Below are positions 26,041 through 35,292 of a stretch of DNA of 64,000 bases, piece by piece. Source of the stretch: Aliiroseovarius sp. (GTDB lineage Bacteria; Pseudomonadota; Alphaproteobacteria; Rhodobacterales; Rhodobacteraceae); assembly GCF_030148435.1 (NCBI RefSeq), contig NZ_JASBTN010000038.1, forward strand, positions 1 through 64,000. The letters run 5' to 3'. Made by a program: the position numbers and the translations under genes. Numbering within the stretch: position 1 is the first letter of the stretch; each line of letters begins with the position of its first letter. The notes under the pieces were generated by a model. It did no database searches and was not told the DNA's origin. It saw only the letters and a list, made by a program, of their open reading frames with translations.

Positions 26041-26946
26041 ATGGCACGCAAACGCAAAGGGCGCGATATTCACGGCTGGCTGGTGGTGGACAAACCGGTG
26101 GGGATCACCTCGAACGCGGTGGTGAACAAGGTGCGTTGGGCGATGGATGCCAAGAAGGCGGGCCATGCGGGAACCCTGGATCCCGAGGCGACCGGCGTGC
26201 TGGCCGTGGCGCTGGGCGAGGCGACCAAGACCGTGCCTTACATCACCGACGCGCTGAAAGCCTATGAATTCACCGTGCGCCTGGGTCAGGCGACCAACAC
26301 GGATGATGCCGAGGGCGAAGTGATCGCCGAAAGCGATGCCCGCCCCACGGATGCGGATATCGACGCTGCGCTGGGCGGTTTCATCGGCGACATCATGCAA
26401 GTGCCGCCCAAGTTTTCGGCGGTAAAGATCGACGGCGAACGCGCCTATAAACTGGCCCGTGACGACGAGGATTTCGAGATCGCCGCACGCCCGCTCTGGG
26501 TCGAGGGCCTGGTGATGACCAACCGGCCCGACGCTGACCACGTCACGCTGGAAATGACCTGCGGCAAGGGCGGCTACGTGCGGTCCATCGCCCGCGATCT
26601 GGGCGCGGCGCTGGGCTGCCACGGCCATGTCAAATCCCTGCGTCGCATCTGGTCCGGGCCCTTCGACGCCGAAGACGGCGTGTCGATGGAAACCATCGAG
26701 GAACTGGCCAAGACCGGTGAGCTCGACCAGTACCTGTTCCCGCTCGAACAGGGTCTGCAAGACCTGCCTGAACTGAAAGCCACCGCCGAGGGTGCCACCC
26801 GCCTGCGCCATGGCAACCCCGGCATGGTGATTGCCTCGGACGTGGAATATGGCGACGAGGCCTGGGCGAGCTTCGAGGGAAAGGCGGTGGCCGTGGGCAT
26901 CTACCGATCCGGCGAATTGCACCCGAGCCGGGTGTTCAATCAGTAA
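26041..26946 (+). CDS. truB: tRNA pseudouridine(55) synthase
   Basis: TruB makes pseudouridine 55 in the T-loop of tRNAs. The 301-residue protein shows the family order [17 protein letters not shown], the catalytic aspartate in [16 protein letters not shown], the [18 protein letters not shown] motif and [19 protein letters not shown] six codons upstream is possible but ATG 26041 gives the typical N-terminus ([12 protein letters not shown]). It belongs to the rbfA-rpsO-pnp cluster. Confidence 0.96.
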   Translation: MARKRKGRDIHGWLVVDKPVGITSNAVVNKVRWAMDAKKAGHAGTLDPEATGVLAVALGEATKTVPYITDALKAYEFTVRLGQATNTDDAEGEVIAESDARPTDADIDAALGGFIGDIMQVPPKFSAVKIDGERAYKLARDDEDFEIAARPLWVEGLVMTNRPDADHVTLEMTCGKGGYVRSIARDLGAALGCHGHVKSLRRIWSGPFDAEDGVSMETIEELAKTGELDQYLFPLEQGLQDLPELKATAEGATRLRHGNPGMVIASDVEYGDEAWASFEGKAVAVGIYRSGELHPSRVFNQ

Positions 26947-26949
26947 CCG

Positions 26950-28257
26950 TCAGTCGATGATCCGCATCACCGGATTTGCCACCTCCGGCGCCTCGCCAAT
27001 TTCATAGGCCGCCAGCACCTGTGCCTCTGCAGCCTCCGCCTGTGTCGCATCATCCGCGTGGATCACGGCCAGCGGGTCGCCCGCCTGCACCGTTACACCC
27101 AGGTCCACCAGATCGGTCAGCCCGACCGCGGGGTTCACCACGTCATCGGCGCGGCGGCGGCCGCCGCCGAGTTCGACAACGGCCAGCCCGATCTCGCGTG
27201 TGGCGATGCTGGCCACCTGGCCCGATCCGGGGGCGGCCACGGAGCGGATCAGCTTGGCTCTGGGCAGGTAGCGGTCGTGGTTCTCGACGAAATCCGCGGG
27301 GCCGCCCAACCCGGCGACCATCCGGCCAAAGACCTCCGCCGCGTGGCCGGTTTCAAGCGCCAGGGTCACGGCCTTCAGACCGGTTTCGCGGTCGGGCGCG
27401 ATGCCGGAGGTCACGAGCATCTCGGCACAGAGCGCGAGCGTGACCTGCTGCAGCCGTGCGTCGCGCCGGGCACCGGTCAGAAATTCAACCGCGTTCATGA
27501 CCTCGACCGCATTGCCCGCCGCCGAGGCCAGCGGCTGGTTCATGTCGGTGATCAGCGCGTGGCAGGGCAGGCCGGCGGCCCGGGCCACACCGGTGATGGA
27601 GCCCGCAAGTTCCGCCGCCCGGACGGGATTGTCCATGAAGGCGCCATTGCCGCATTTCACGTCCATCACCAGGCTGCCCAGCCCTGCGGCCAGTTTCTTC
27701 GACAGGATCGAGGCCGTGATCAGCGGCACGCTTTCCACCGTCGCGGTCACGTCGCGAATGCCATAAAACCGCTTGTCGGCCGGGGCCAGGTTGCCGGTCT
27801 GGCCGATCACCGCGCAGCCGACCTCGCGCACCACCTTGCGGAAGAGGGTGTTGTCGGGCTGGCTGGTATAACCCGGGATGCTGTCCATCTTGTCCAGCGT
27901 GCCGCCCGTGTGGCCCAGCCCCCGACCGGAAATCATCGGTACGTAGCCCCCGCAGGCCGCCACGATGGGCGCGAGCATCAGGCTGACATTGTCGCCAACC
28001 CCGCCTGTGGAATGCTTGTCCACTGCCGGGCCTGGCAGGTCGGACCAGTCGAAAACATCCCCTGAGTCGCGCATCGCCAGGGTCAAGGCGGCGGCCTCGT
28101 CCCGCGCCATGCCGCGCCAGAGCACCGCCATCGCAAAGGCAGCCACCTGACCCTCGCTTGCTTCGCCCGAGGAAATGCCTGCCACCATTTCGGCAATCTC
28201 GTCTTGTGACAGGCTTTCCCCGTCCCGTTTCCTGCGAATGATCTCGGCATAGAGCAT
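26950..28257 (-). CDS. deoA: Thymidine phosphorylase
   Basis: DeoA splits thymidine or deoxyuridine with phosphate into base and deoxyribose 1-phosphate in pyrimidine salvage. The 435-residue protein has the signature SGRGLGHTGGTLDKMDSIPGY and the phosphate loop DKHSTGGVGDNVSL, plus the C-terminal pyrimidine-phosphorylase domain. The upstream extension of the frame is ignored because 28257 has AAAGGA at proper spacing and gives LYAEIIRRKRDG as start. It is convergent with truB and lies in the segment that separates truB from rpsO. Confidence 0.95.
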   Translation of the reverse strand: MLYAEIIRRKRDGESLSQDEIAEMVAGISSGEASEGQVAAFAMAVLWRGMARDEAAALTLAMRDSGDVFDWSDLPGPAVDKHSTGGVGDNVSLMLAPIVAACGGYVPMISGRGLGHTGGTLDKMDSIPGYTSQPDNTLFRKVVREVGCAVIGQTGNLAPADKRFYGIRDVTATVESVPLITASILSKKLAAGLGSLVMDVKCGNGAFMDNPVRAAELAGSITGVARAAGLPCHALITDMNQPLASAAGNAVEVMNAVEFLTGARRDARLQQVTLALCAEMLVTSGIAPDRETGLKAVTLALETGHAAEVFGRMVAGLGGPADFVENHDRYLPRAKLIRSVAAPGSGQVASIATREIGLAVVELGGGRRRADDVVNPAVGLTDLVDLGVTVQAGDPLAVIHADDATQAEAAEAQVLAAYEIGEAPEVANPVMRIID

Positions 28258-28349
28258 GGCATGTCCTTTCGTGGAAGGAACACTTTTGACCTTTTGGACA
28301 AGGACTGCAACCCCTTGCCAATTCCGATCCACCCGGCGACAAACCGGGC

Positions 28350-28856
28350 ATGATCACGCGCAGGTTTCAAAAGGACGATGCGGCGTCGCAGGCCCGGTAC
28401 TCCGACTGCGAACGGTATCGCTATGACCTGACCCGGGTCTGGGATCCGGCCGGGCGGCGGCTGCTGTATGTGATGCTGAACCCGTCCAAGGCGACCGAGG
28501 TGGCGAATGATCCCACCATCGAACGCTGCGAGCGCCGGGCCCGCGCGCTGGGCTATGGCGGGTTTCGGGCGACCAATATCTTTGCCTGGCGCGAGACCGA
28601 CCCGGCCCTGCTGAAACAGGCGGTCGCGCCGGTGGGGCCACAGAACGATGCGGTTATCCTGGAAGGGGCGGCCTGGGCGGATACGGTGCTCTGCGCCTGG
28701 GGCGCCCATGGCGACCACCTGGAGCGTGGCCGCGCGGTCGAGGCGCTGCTGCGTGGCACGGGTCAGCCGCTGGTGCAACTGGGGCTGACCAAGGCCGGCC
28801 ACCCGCGCCATCCGCTCTATATCGGCTACGCGACACGACCAGAGCCATGGGGTTGA
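28350..28856 (+). CDS. DUF1643 domain protein
   Basis: A 168-residue DUF1643 protein with the family motifs YVMLNPSKATEVANDPTI, RARALGYGGFRATNIFAWR and the C-terminal HPRHPLYIGY. Members occur widely in bacteria and phages; the biochemical role is not established. It is divergent from deoA. Its stop is followed directly by a GC-rich repeat element (28872-28925). Confidence 0.9.
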   Translation: MITRRFQKDDAASQARYSDCERYRYDLTRVWDPAGRRLLYVMLNPSKATEVANDPTIERCERRARALGYGGFRATNIFAWRETDPALLKQAVAPVGPQNDAVILEGAAWADTVLCAWGAHGDHLERGRAVEALLRGTGQPLVQLGLTKAGHPRHPLYIGYATRPEPWG

Positions 28857-28871
28857 AAGTCCCCGGCCGGC

Positions 28872-28925
28872 GGGGCGCTCCCGCCCGCCGTGCCCCTGCC
28901 GGGGCGCCTTCGGTAGGGCGTGGCC
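28872..28925. repeat. GC-rich 3'-end repeat element, copy 1
   Basis: The element reads CGCTCCCGCC, GCGCCTTCGG and GGGCGTGGCC in order with variable spacers, immediately after the DUF1643 stop. The same three blocks in the same order follow serB at 43473-43529. It is palindromic in places and could form RNA hairpins. Confidence 0.5.
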
Positions 28926-28964
28926 CGCCCTGCGGGCGGGTCCGGGACCAGGTCTTACCCGATC

Positions 28965-30401
28965 CTACCGGAACACGTTTTCCTGCACCGAGACATAGAC
29001 ATCCGAGGCGCTGGCATCCGGCATGCCTTCGAGCATGGCGACCAGTTGGCCGTTCACCCAAACCTCGCCATGCGCACCATCCTCTGACGGGTGCACGTCG
29101 AGAATTATATCGCCATTGGTGGTGTCCGGATTAAGCTCGACGCGCAGGAAATCCTCGCCGGGAACGAAATCCGTGACCGCCGCGTATTCCGCAACCTCGT
29201 CATCGGCATAGAGCCAGAACGTGTCGTTCCCCGCACCGCCGGTGGCCGTGTCATGCCGGTCCATGACAAGCGTATCATTGCCGTCGCCGCCGTCCAGCAG
29301 ATCCGCGTCGCCGTCCAGATGCCAGTCGAAAGCGTGGCGCTCCGCGCCGTTCTCCTCTGCGGCCAATCCGTTGTGGTCGATCACGTCATTACCCTGGCCA
29401 CCCGACAGGGTGTCGGCCCCGTCGCCTCCGCTAATGTCGTCATCTCCGGCCCCGCCATCGATCACGTCATCGTCGCTTTCATCCGAATCGGCCACATGCA
29501 CGCCGCCCTTGAGGATTTCATCCCCGTCGCCGCCCTGAATCACGTCATCCCCGGCGCCACCGTCCAGGTAGGAATCGCTCCCCCCGCCGGTCAGAATGTC
29601 CACGCCCGCCCCGCCAAAGGCCGCCGTGGTGCCGTCGCCCAGGGTGATCTGGTCGTTGCCCACGCCGCCGAAAGCATATCCCGCCGTGTCCCCGGTGGTG
29701 ATCTGGTCATCGCCGGCACCGCCATCGACCACGTTCAACTCGCCCGGGGTTTCGATCAGCGGAGTGCCGTCCCACAGGTCCAGTTCGCCTTCGCCGGTGT
29801 CCGGGTCGCCGTCATCTTCGGCCGTGATCAGGTCATCGCGCTCGGTCCCCTCGGTATCCACCGTGTCGTCCAGCAAGCGTTCGAAATCATCCAGCCCCGC
29901 CACCGCATCGCCGTCGCGCTGGATCGCGTCCTCGACCAGGGTGCCATCCACCGGCAGCCCTTCATCGGGCTCGTCGATCGGGTCGAGCACCATTGCGGGC
30001 TCGACCGGGTCGGCCGGGTCGGGCTCCTCCTCGTCAGGGTCGGTCGGGGTCAGCACCTCGTCGGGATCTACAGGAGGATCACCCGGGCTGCCGGGGGCTG
30101 GCGGTTCCTCGTGCTGCCCGTCCGTCGGGGTCAGCACGGTGTTGTCCGGATCCCCGGGGGCATCCGATTGGCGTGCGCCCTCCGGGAATTCCGAGACCGG
30201 TGCGACCGGACCGCCGGGCCCGCCCGCACCCTCCAGAAGGTCGAGCATATTACCCGTGTCCTCAGTCGGTGGCGGATCGGCAGCATCATCGGCACCGGTA
30301 TCTGCCCCGGCGTCGGGACCGGCGTCATCCGCGTCATCGCCAAACAGGTCCGTCATGAATAGCAGGGGCAACAGCCCCAGAAGAAGCAAGCCGTACAGCA
30401 T
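28965..30401 (-). CDS. RTX-type calcium-binding repeat protein with N-terminal membrane segment
   Basis: The 478-residue protein starts with a hydrophobic segment (LYGLLLLGLLPLLFM), then a very acidic Pro/Asp/Glu-rich linker (residues 25-190), then at least eight calcium-binding nonapeptide repeats of the GGxGxDxx type (GGAGDDQIT, GGAGDDVIQGGDGDE, GGQGNDVI, GGDGNDTLV, GGAGNDTFW). The C-terminus is a beta-rich domain (TDFVPGEDFLRVELNPDT). Such repeats fold with Ca2+ outside the cell. The N-terminal segment is unusual for a type I-secreted RTX protein and could anchor it. ATG 30401 has AGGTGG before it and is preferred to the GTG at 30410. Confidence 0.85.
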   Translation of the reverse strand: MLYGLLLLGLLPLLFMTDLFGDDADDAGPDAGADTGADDAADPPPTEDTGNMLDLLEGAGGPGGPVAPVSEFPEGARQSDAPGDPDNTVLTPTDGQHEEPPAPGSPGDPPVDPDEVLTPTDPDEEEPDPADPVEPAMVLDPIDEPDEGLPVDGTLVEDAIQRDGDAVAGLDDFERLLDDTVDTEGTERDDLITAEDDGDPDTGEGELDLWDGTPLIETPGELNVVDGGAGDDQITTGDTAGYAFGGVGNDQITLGDGTTAAFGGAGVDILTGGGSDSYLDGGAGDDVIQGGDGDEILKGGVHVADSDESDDDVIDGGAGDDDISGGDGADTLSGGQGNDVIDHNGLAAEENGAERHAFDWHLDGDADLLDGGDGNDTLVMDRHDTATGGAGNDTFWLYADDEVAEYAAVTDFVPGEDFLRVELNPDTTNGDIILDVHPSEDGAHGEVWVNGQLVAMLEGMPDASASDVYVSVQENVFR

Positions 30402-30491
30402 GGCACCCACCTTGTAACACCCAAATCCACGGCTTAGGATGTTACCCGAGGCGGCAACCTTTCCCGAATGTATTCTGGGAAAAATTCAATG

Positions 30492-30518
30492 TTAACAAAG
30501 GGTTTTAAAATCCTTAAC
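30492..30518 (+). promoter_or_regulatory. Phased CtrA-like half-sites between the RTX and DUF5665 genes
   Basis: TTAA (30492), TTTT (30503) and TTAAC (30514) are spaced exactly 11 bp apart, the period of the CtrA consensus TTAA-N7-TTAA. They lie in the divergent intergenic region, 13 bases before the DUF5665 start and about 90 bp before the RTX gene. Confidence 0.35.
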
Positions 30519-30530
30519 GGGGGGGGAGAC

Positions 30531-30830
30531 ATGCGCCGCGGCAGTGAACCGGAACGGGCCACCCCCGATCTGACCGCCGAGGTGCGCGCGCTGCGCGACG
30601 AGGTGGCGCAGATGAACGCGCATCGTTTCATCCGCCTGCATGACAGCCTGTGGAAGCTCGGGCTGTTCCAGCTCTATCGCGGTCTGGCCTTTGGGCTGGG
30701 TTCGGTGCTGGGCGCGACGCTGCTGGTGGCCATCGTGATCCGATTGCTGGGGTCGATCGACTTCATCCCGGTGCTGGGGGACTGGGCGCAGCAGATTATC
30801 GACTACCTGAACGCAGCCGCGACCCAATAG
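30531..30830 (+). CDS. DUF5665-type small membrane protein
   Basis: A 99-residue protein with a charged N-terminal part that looks helical (LTAEVRALRDEVAQMNAHRF), a juxtamembrane helix (HDSLWKLGLFQLYRG) and one or two membrane segments (LAFGLGSVLGATLLVAIVIRLLG), ending at IDFIPVLGDWAQQIIDYL. This layout fits DUF5665. The open frame begins earlier, but the GGGGGAG site selects ATG 30531. Function unknown. It overlaps the end of a possible small gene on the other strand. Confidence 0.8.
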   Translation: MRRGSEPERATPDLTAEVRALRDEVAQMNAHRFIRLHDSLWKLGLFQLYRGLAFGLGSVLGATLLVAIVIRLLGSIDFIPVLGDWAQQIIDYLNAAATQ

Positions 30831-30976
30831 GACCACAACCCCGGCCGGGCGATTGCATCCCTGGCAATCGACGCGTCGTGCCTGCCCGCGACCTTGTCGC
30901 CATAGAGAAGCAGGCGGTGGCCAGCATCGTCCAGCACGGAAGATTTGGAGGCATCCGCACCGGGATCATGGATCAT
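30803..30976 (-). CDS. Possible small hypothetical protein (57 residues)
   Basis: An ATG at 30976 with GGAGA eight bases upstream opens 57 codons (HDPGADASKSSVLDDAGHRL at the start, WSYWVAAAF at the end). It overlaps the 3' end of the DUF5665 gene by 28 bp in a tail-to-tail arrangement. I recognise no family. It may be chance. Confidence 0.3.
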   Translation of the reverse strand: MIHDPGADASKSSVLDDAGHRLLLYGDKVAGRHDASIARDAIARPGLWSYWVAAAFR

Positions 30977-31655
30977 GGGCAGGGTCTCCTTCGCGGGGTT
31001 GAACGTGCTGATTTCAGGTGATAAATCCGATTTGGAGGCCGTAACAGCGGGGCCCGCGACCGTGAAATCCGGAGATGCGCGCAGCTTGCGGCGGGGTGCC
31101 GTCGGGCGTGACCGTCGGATCGTGAGATGCATGCGCCTGATCAGCCCGGGCGCGGGCGGCGGGGCTGCTCTGCCGAACTGCACCTTGCGTCCGGGCAGGT
31201 GTCGGGACGGGAGCGTCTGGAGTCGCCGCATCAAGGGGGATCCAGCCATCCGCCAGGTTCCTGTCGGCGCGCGCGGTTCCGGGTTCCGTTGCGGCGCCAT
31301 CAGGGGCAGTTTTCGATCCGGGCCGGGTATCAGAGCCCCTTGCCGTCCGGCGGGTCTTGCACGACCGTTTTCAAGGCCACATCGACGCACATGGCGTTCA
31401 GCCCGAACCCAAGCGCCAACCTGCCGAACCGTGGCAACCGGCCTGCCATCAGCTGTTCCCCAAATCCCGGATGCGGGGCTTGCCAAACTGCTAACAACCG
31501 GAGGGTATCCGCCGAAACGTCCGGGAACGGATCGAGTTTTCGGCAAGACTGAATCAAATACGCGCAACAGGGAGGGTGGATGCCAGCCCGTTTTGCGCCG
31601 ACCCCCCCCGTGGCCGGGCAGCCCCACAGGGACCGCGCACCACCTGTCGAATCCC
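30977..31655. other. Gene-poor interval before rpsO
   Basis: No frame in this stretch has the codon character of the neighbours; long open frames are Arg/Pro-rich and have no recognisable domain or ribosome site. AT-richer patches (about 31010-31045 and 31490-31565) break the even GC content seen elsewhere. It sits at the point where truB and rpsO are usually adjacent, so it may be debris of an insertion. Confidence 0.5.
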
Positions 31656-31656
31656 T

Positions 31657-31685
31657 TTGCTTTCTTCCGAAAACTACCCTATACG
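31657..31685 (+). promoter_or_regulatory. Sigma70-type promoter of rpsO
   Basis: TTGCTT (31657-31662), a 17-bp spacer and TATACG (31680-31685) lie 100 bp before rpsO. It gives rpsO its own promoter, needed here because truB is no longer upstream. Confidence 0.5.
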
Positions 31686-31785
31686 CGCCCATCCGCCGGA
31701 TTCCCCAGGGCTCCGGTGGCCTCCATGGACCTGGCTGGACGACATCCCGGCCTGCGCCCGAAACTCTAACCGTAAGGAGACCCCG

Positions 31786-32055
31786 ATGTCGATCACTGTT
31801 GAAGAAAAAACCCGCCTGATCAAGGAATTCGGCGCCAAGGACGGCGACACCGGTTCGCCCGAAGTTCAGGTTGCCATCCTGTCGTCGCGCATCGCGACCC
31901 TGACCGAGCACTTCAAGACCCACAAGAAGGACAACCACGGCCGCCGTGGCCTTCTGAAGATGGTTGCCCAGCGCCGCAAGCTGCTGGACTACGTGAAGCG
32001 CAAGGACGAGGCCCGTTACCAGGACCTGATCAAGCGTCTGGGCCTGCGTCGCTAA
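31786..32055 (+). CDS. rpsO: 30S ribosomal protein S15
   Basis: S15 binds the central domain of 16S rRNA early in 30S assembly. The 89-residue protein has the complete signature ([59 protein letters not shown]). The start has AAGGAG upstream. A strong terminator follows, before the YceI gene and pnp. Confidence 0.98.
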   Translation: MSITVEEKTRLIKEFGAKDGDTGSPEVQVAILSSRIATLTEHFKTHKKDNHGRRGLLKMVAQRRKLLDYVKRKDEARYQDLIKRLGLRR

Positions 32056-32130
32056 CCGGATCGAACCTGTTTCGATCATCGGTGGAGCGGGTTCACAGAC
32101 CCGCGGACCGACGCATCCCATCCGACTGGA

Positions 32131-32163
32131 AAGGCCGCTGCCCCGCGCAGCGGCCTTTTTTTC
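32131..32163 (+). terminator. Terminator after rpsO
   Basis: AAGGCCGCTG (32131-32140) and CAGCGGCCTT (32148-32157) form a perfect 10-bp stem running into a seven-T tract. It may serve the convergent YceI gene less efficiently. Confidence 0.85.
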
Positions 32164-32181
32164 TACCGTGGATGGGGCGGT

Positions 32182-32754
32182 TCAGTTGTCGGCACTGTCG
32201 AGTCGCACCAGGATGTTCAGACGGATTTCTTCCTGAAGCAGATTTCGCAGGCCGGTGATGCCGAAGTCACTGCGCTGCACCACGCCTGTCACATGCACGG
32301 ACAGGCGAGACAGATCACCCGGGTCTGTGCCGCGCTGGCGGAAGATCTGCGCCTCCAGGCGCACGGGCCGTGTCACACCGCGGATCGTCAGGTCTCCGTT
32401 AAGGGGCGTCGACGTTCGGCTGATCCGCAATTCCCGGCTTTCGAATGACATTTCCGGAAACCGGTCGGTGTCCAGCATGTCCCGGCCGCGAATGACCTGT
32501 CCGGCAAGCGGCAGGCTGGTGCGGACCCTGGCGGCCCCCACCCGAACACGGATCTGGCTGTCGCTGCCGCGTTCGAAATCCAGCAGCACCTCGGCTTCGA
32601 GGATCGGGAAGCTGCCGGAAATCTCCTCTTTTGCGGTCTGCACCACGAACCCCGCCCGCGACCTGTCACGATCCAGCACATACCGGACCGGCTCTGCGCG
32701 GATGGGCGTGGGCCAGATCAATATGAGCAACATGAGGCTGAACAAGGGTCTCAT
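32182..32754 (-). CDS. YceI family protein
   Basis: The 190-residue protein carries a signal peptide (RPLFSLMLLILIWPTPIRA) and the YceI lipocalin-like barrel: YVLDRDRSRAGFVVQTA, GRDMLDTDRFPEMSFES, GDLTIRGVTRPVRLE. YceI proteins bind isoprenoid or other lipids in the periplasm. A possible reason to lie near pnp is not evident; it simply separates rpsO and pnp on the other strand. Confidence 0.9.
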   Translation of the reverse strand: MRPLFSLMLLILIWPTPIRAEPVRYVLDRDRSRAGFVVQTAKEEISGSFPILEAEVLLDFERGSDSQIRVRVGAARVRTSLPLAGQVIRGRDMLDTDRFPEMSFESRELRISRTSTPLNGDLTIRGVTRPVRLEAQIFRQRGTDPGDLSRLSVHVTGVVQRSDFGITGLRNLLQEEIRLNILVRLDSADN

Positions 32755-32922
32755 GGGGCAAGCCTACGGTGAAACGGGCCCCCGACCAACACACGTCCGG
32801 TCGCGCCCGTGCGACGCCCGGTTCTGCGGCAGCCCCACGTTTTCGCTTTATAAGGGCGTGAAAATCCTGTATGGCCCGGCCATCTGAGACGTGGTGCCCG
32901 GACCCCGGCACCGTGAAAAGGA

Positions 32923-33008
32923 TATAAGAGGGGTCGGCGGCAATGGGGCCGCCATGACAACGGGAGACGCGGGAGGGCCCGCGAGTGCTCCCAACTAGGA
33001 TACGACAC
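32923..33008 (+). promoter_or_regulatory. pnp promoter -10 and structured leader
   Basis: A -10-like TATAAG (32923-32928) is followed by two hairpins before pnp: GGCGGC/GCCGCC (32936-32953) and CGCGGG/CCCGCG (32968-32983). In other bacteria pnp is autoregulated through hairpins in its leader; whether this leader works likewise is inference. I see no good -35 box. Confidence 0.35.
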
Positions 33009-35156
33009 ATGTTCAACGTGACTACGAAATCCATGCAGTGGGGCGAAGAGACGCTCACGCTGGAAACGGGCAAGGTTGCCCGCCAGGCCGACGGTTCGGT
33101 CATCGCCACCCTGGGCGAGACCTCCGTGATGGCCAACGTGACCTTCGCCAAGGAACAGAAGCCCGGTCAGGACTTCTTCCCGCTGACGGTTCACTACAAC
33201 GAGAAATATTATGCCGCCGGCAAGATCCCCGGTGGTTTCGTCAAGCGCGAAGCGCGTCCGACCGAGAAAGAGACGCTGACCTCGCGCCTGATCGACCGTC
33301 CGATCCGCCCGCTGTTCGTGCCCGGCTTCAAGAATGAAGTGCTGGTGATCTGCACCGTTCTGTCGCACGACCTGGTCAACGACCCGGACATCGTCGCGAT
33401 GATCGCCGCCTCGGCTGCGCTGACCCTGTCGGGTGCGCCGTTCATGGGCCCGATCGCCGGTGCCCGCGTGGGTTACGAGGATGGCGAATACATCCTGAAC
33501 CCGACCTGCGACGACATGCACATGCTGCGCAACAACCCGGACCAGCGTCTGGACCTGGTCGTGGCCGGCACCAAAGACGCCGTGATGATGGTGGAATCGG
33601 AAGCCTACGAGCTGTCCGAGGCAGAAATGCTGGGCGCCGTGAACTTCGCGCATGAGCAGATCCAGCCGGTCATCGACCTGATCATCTCGCTGGCCGAAGA
33701 AGCCGCGAACGATCCGTTCGACTTCCAGCCTGCCGACTACAGCGAGCTGTACGCCGCCGTGAAAGCCGCTGGCGAGGACAAGATCCGTGCCGCCTATGGC
33801 AACACCGACAAGCAGGAACGTGTGGCTGCCATTGCCGCCGCGCGCGAGGAAATCGTGGCTGGCCTGAGCGAAGAGCAGCAGGGCGACGTGAACCTGGGTT
33901 CGGCGCTGAAGAAGCTGGAAAGCTCGGTTGTGCGCGGTGACGTGGTCAAGACCGGCAAGCGGATCGATGGCCGTGCGCTGGACACCGTGCGTCCGATCGT
34001 GTCCGAGGTCGGCATCCTGCCCCGTACCCACGGTTCGGCCTTGTTTACGCGTGGCGAGACACAGGGCATGGTCGTGACCACCCTGGGCACCGGCGACGAC
34101 GAGCAGATGATCGACGCGCTGACCGGCACCTACAAGTCGAACTTCATGCTGCACTACAACTTCCCGCCCTACTCGGTCGGCGAAGTGGGTCGCTTCGGCT
34201 TTACCGGTCGTCGTGAAATCGGCCACGGCAAGCTGGCCTGGCGTGCGCTGCAGGCGGTTCTGCCCTCGGCCACCGATTTCCCCTATACCATCCGCGTCGT
34301 GTCCGAGATCACCGAATCGAACGGCTCGTCCTCGATGGCGTCGGTCTGTGGTGGCTCGCTGTCGATGATGGATGCCGCCGTGCCGCTGAAAGCCCCGGTG
34401 GCTGGCGTGGCCATGGGCCTGATCCTGGAAGATGACGGCTCCTACGCGGTTCTGACCGACATCCTGGGTGACGAAGACCACCTGGGCGACATGGACTTCA
34501 AGGTGGCGGGCACCGAAAACGGCATCACCTCGCTGCAGATGGACATCAAGGTTGCGGGCATCACCCCCGAGATCATGGAGAAAGCCCTGGCCCAGGCCAA
34601 GGACGGCCGGATGCACATCCTGGGTGAAATGAACAAGGCGCTGTCGGCTGGCCGCTCCGAGTTCTCGGCCCACGCTCCGCGCATCGAGACCATGACTGTG
34701 CCCACCGACAAGATCCGCGAAGTGATCGGCTCGGGTGGCAAGGTCATCCGCGAGATCGTGGAAGTCTCCGGCGCCAAGGTCGATATCAACGACGACGGCG
34801 TGATCAAGATCGCCTCGCCGAACAATGACTCGATCCAGAAGGCCTATGACATGATCCACGCGATCGTGGCCGAGCCGGAAGAAGGCGCGATCTACAACGG
34901 CAAGGTCGTGAAGATCGTCGACTTCGGCGCCTTCGTGAACTTCTTCGGCAAGCGCGACGGCCTCGTGCACGTCAGCCAGATCGAAAACCGCCGCCTGAAC
35001 CATCCTTCGGACGTTCTGAAGGAAGGTCAGGACGTGAAGGTCAAGCTGCTGGGCTTCGACGATCGCGGCAAGGTTCGCCTGTCGATGAAGGTCGTCGACC
35101 AGGAGACCGGCGAAGAGATCGTTCCCGAGAAGAAGAAGAAAGACGAAGACGCATAA
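33009..35156 (+). CDS. pnp: Polyribonucleotide nucleotidyltransferase
   Basis: PNPase degrades RNA 3'-5' by phosphorolysis, usually as a trimer within a degradosome. The 715-residue protein has two RNase PH domains (first from [16 protein letters not shown]; second from [14 protein letters not shown] with [11 protein letters not shown] and [10 protein letters not shown]), a KH domain ([17 protein letters not shown]) and an S1 domain ([17 protein letters not shown]). ATG 33009 is chosen over an upstream frame extension because AGGA precedes it and MFNVT is the usual family start. Confidence 0.98.
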   Translation: MFNVTTKSMQWGEETLTLETGKVARQADGSVIATLGETSVMANVTFAKEQKPGQDFFPLTVHYNEKYYAAGKIPGGFVKREARPTEKETLTSRLIDRPIRPLFVPGFKNEVLVICTVLSHDLVNDPDIVAMIAASAALTLSGAPFMGPIAGARVGYEDGEYILNPTCDDMHMLRNNPDQRLDLVVAGTKDAVMMVESEAYELSEAEMLGAVNFAHEQIQPVIDLIISLAEEAANDPFDFQPADYSELYAAVKAAGEDKIRAAYGNTDKQERVAAIAAAREEIVAGLSEEQQGDVNLGSALKKLESSVVRGDVVKTGKRIDGRALDTVRPIVSEVGILPRTHGSALFTRGETQGMVVTTLGTGDDEQMIDALTGTYKSNFMLHYNFPPYSVGEVGRFGFTGRREIGHGKLAWRALQAVLPSATDFPYTIRVVSEITESNGSSSMASVCGGSLSMMDAAVPLKAPVAGVAMGLILEDDGSYAVLTDILGDEDHLGDMDFKVAGTENGITSLQMDIKVAGITPEIMEKALAQAKDGRMHILGEMNKALSAGRSEFSAHAPRIETMTVPTDKIREVIGSGGKVIREIVEVSGAKVDINDDGVIKIASPNNDSIQKAYDMIHAIVAEPEEGAIYNGKVVKIVDFGAFVNFFGKRDGLVHVSQIENRRLNHPSDVLKEGQDVKVKLLGFDDRGKVRLSMKVVDQETGEEIVPEKKKKDEDA

Positions 35157-35216
35157 GGTTCGGCCTTGCCGAACCTGCACCCGGCCAAGGTCGGGTGCGT
35201 GTTTTCCGACTGAAGA

Positions 35217-35245
35217 AAGCCCCGGTGGAAACGCCGGGGCTTTTT
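35217..35245 (+). terminator. Terminator after pnp
   Basis: AAGCCCCGG and CCGGGGCTT form a 9-bp stem with an 8-nt loop followed by TTTTT, 60 bp past the pnp stop. Confidence 0.85.
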
Positions 35246-35292
35246 CTTTGCGCGGCCAAACAGAGCGGCTGCGCCGCGCTTGATGTGTTGGA

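Noticed and set aside
30945-31769. 274-residue plus-strand frame before rpsO, and a 274-residue minus-strand frame over the same DNA
   Set aside because: Both are Arg/Pro/Gly-rich, lack a ribosome site, and no part resembles a known protein; only the last 57 codons of the minus frame were kept as a weak candidate.
32751-35180. 809-residue open frame on the minus strand opposite pnp
   Set aside because: It mirrors pnp exactly, is rich in His/Val/Asp from codon complementarity, and has no ribosome site or recognisable domain.
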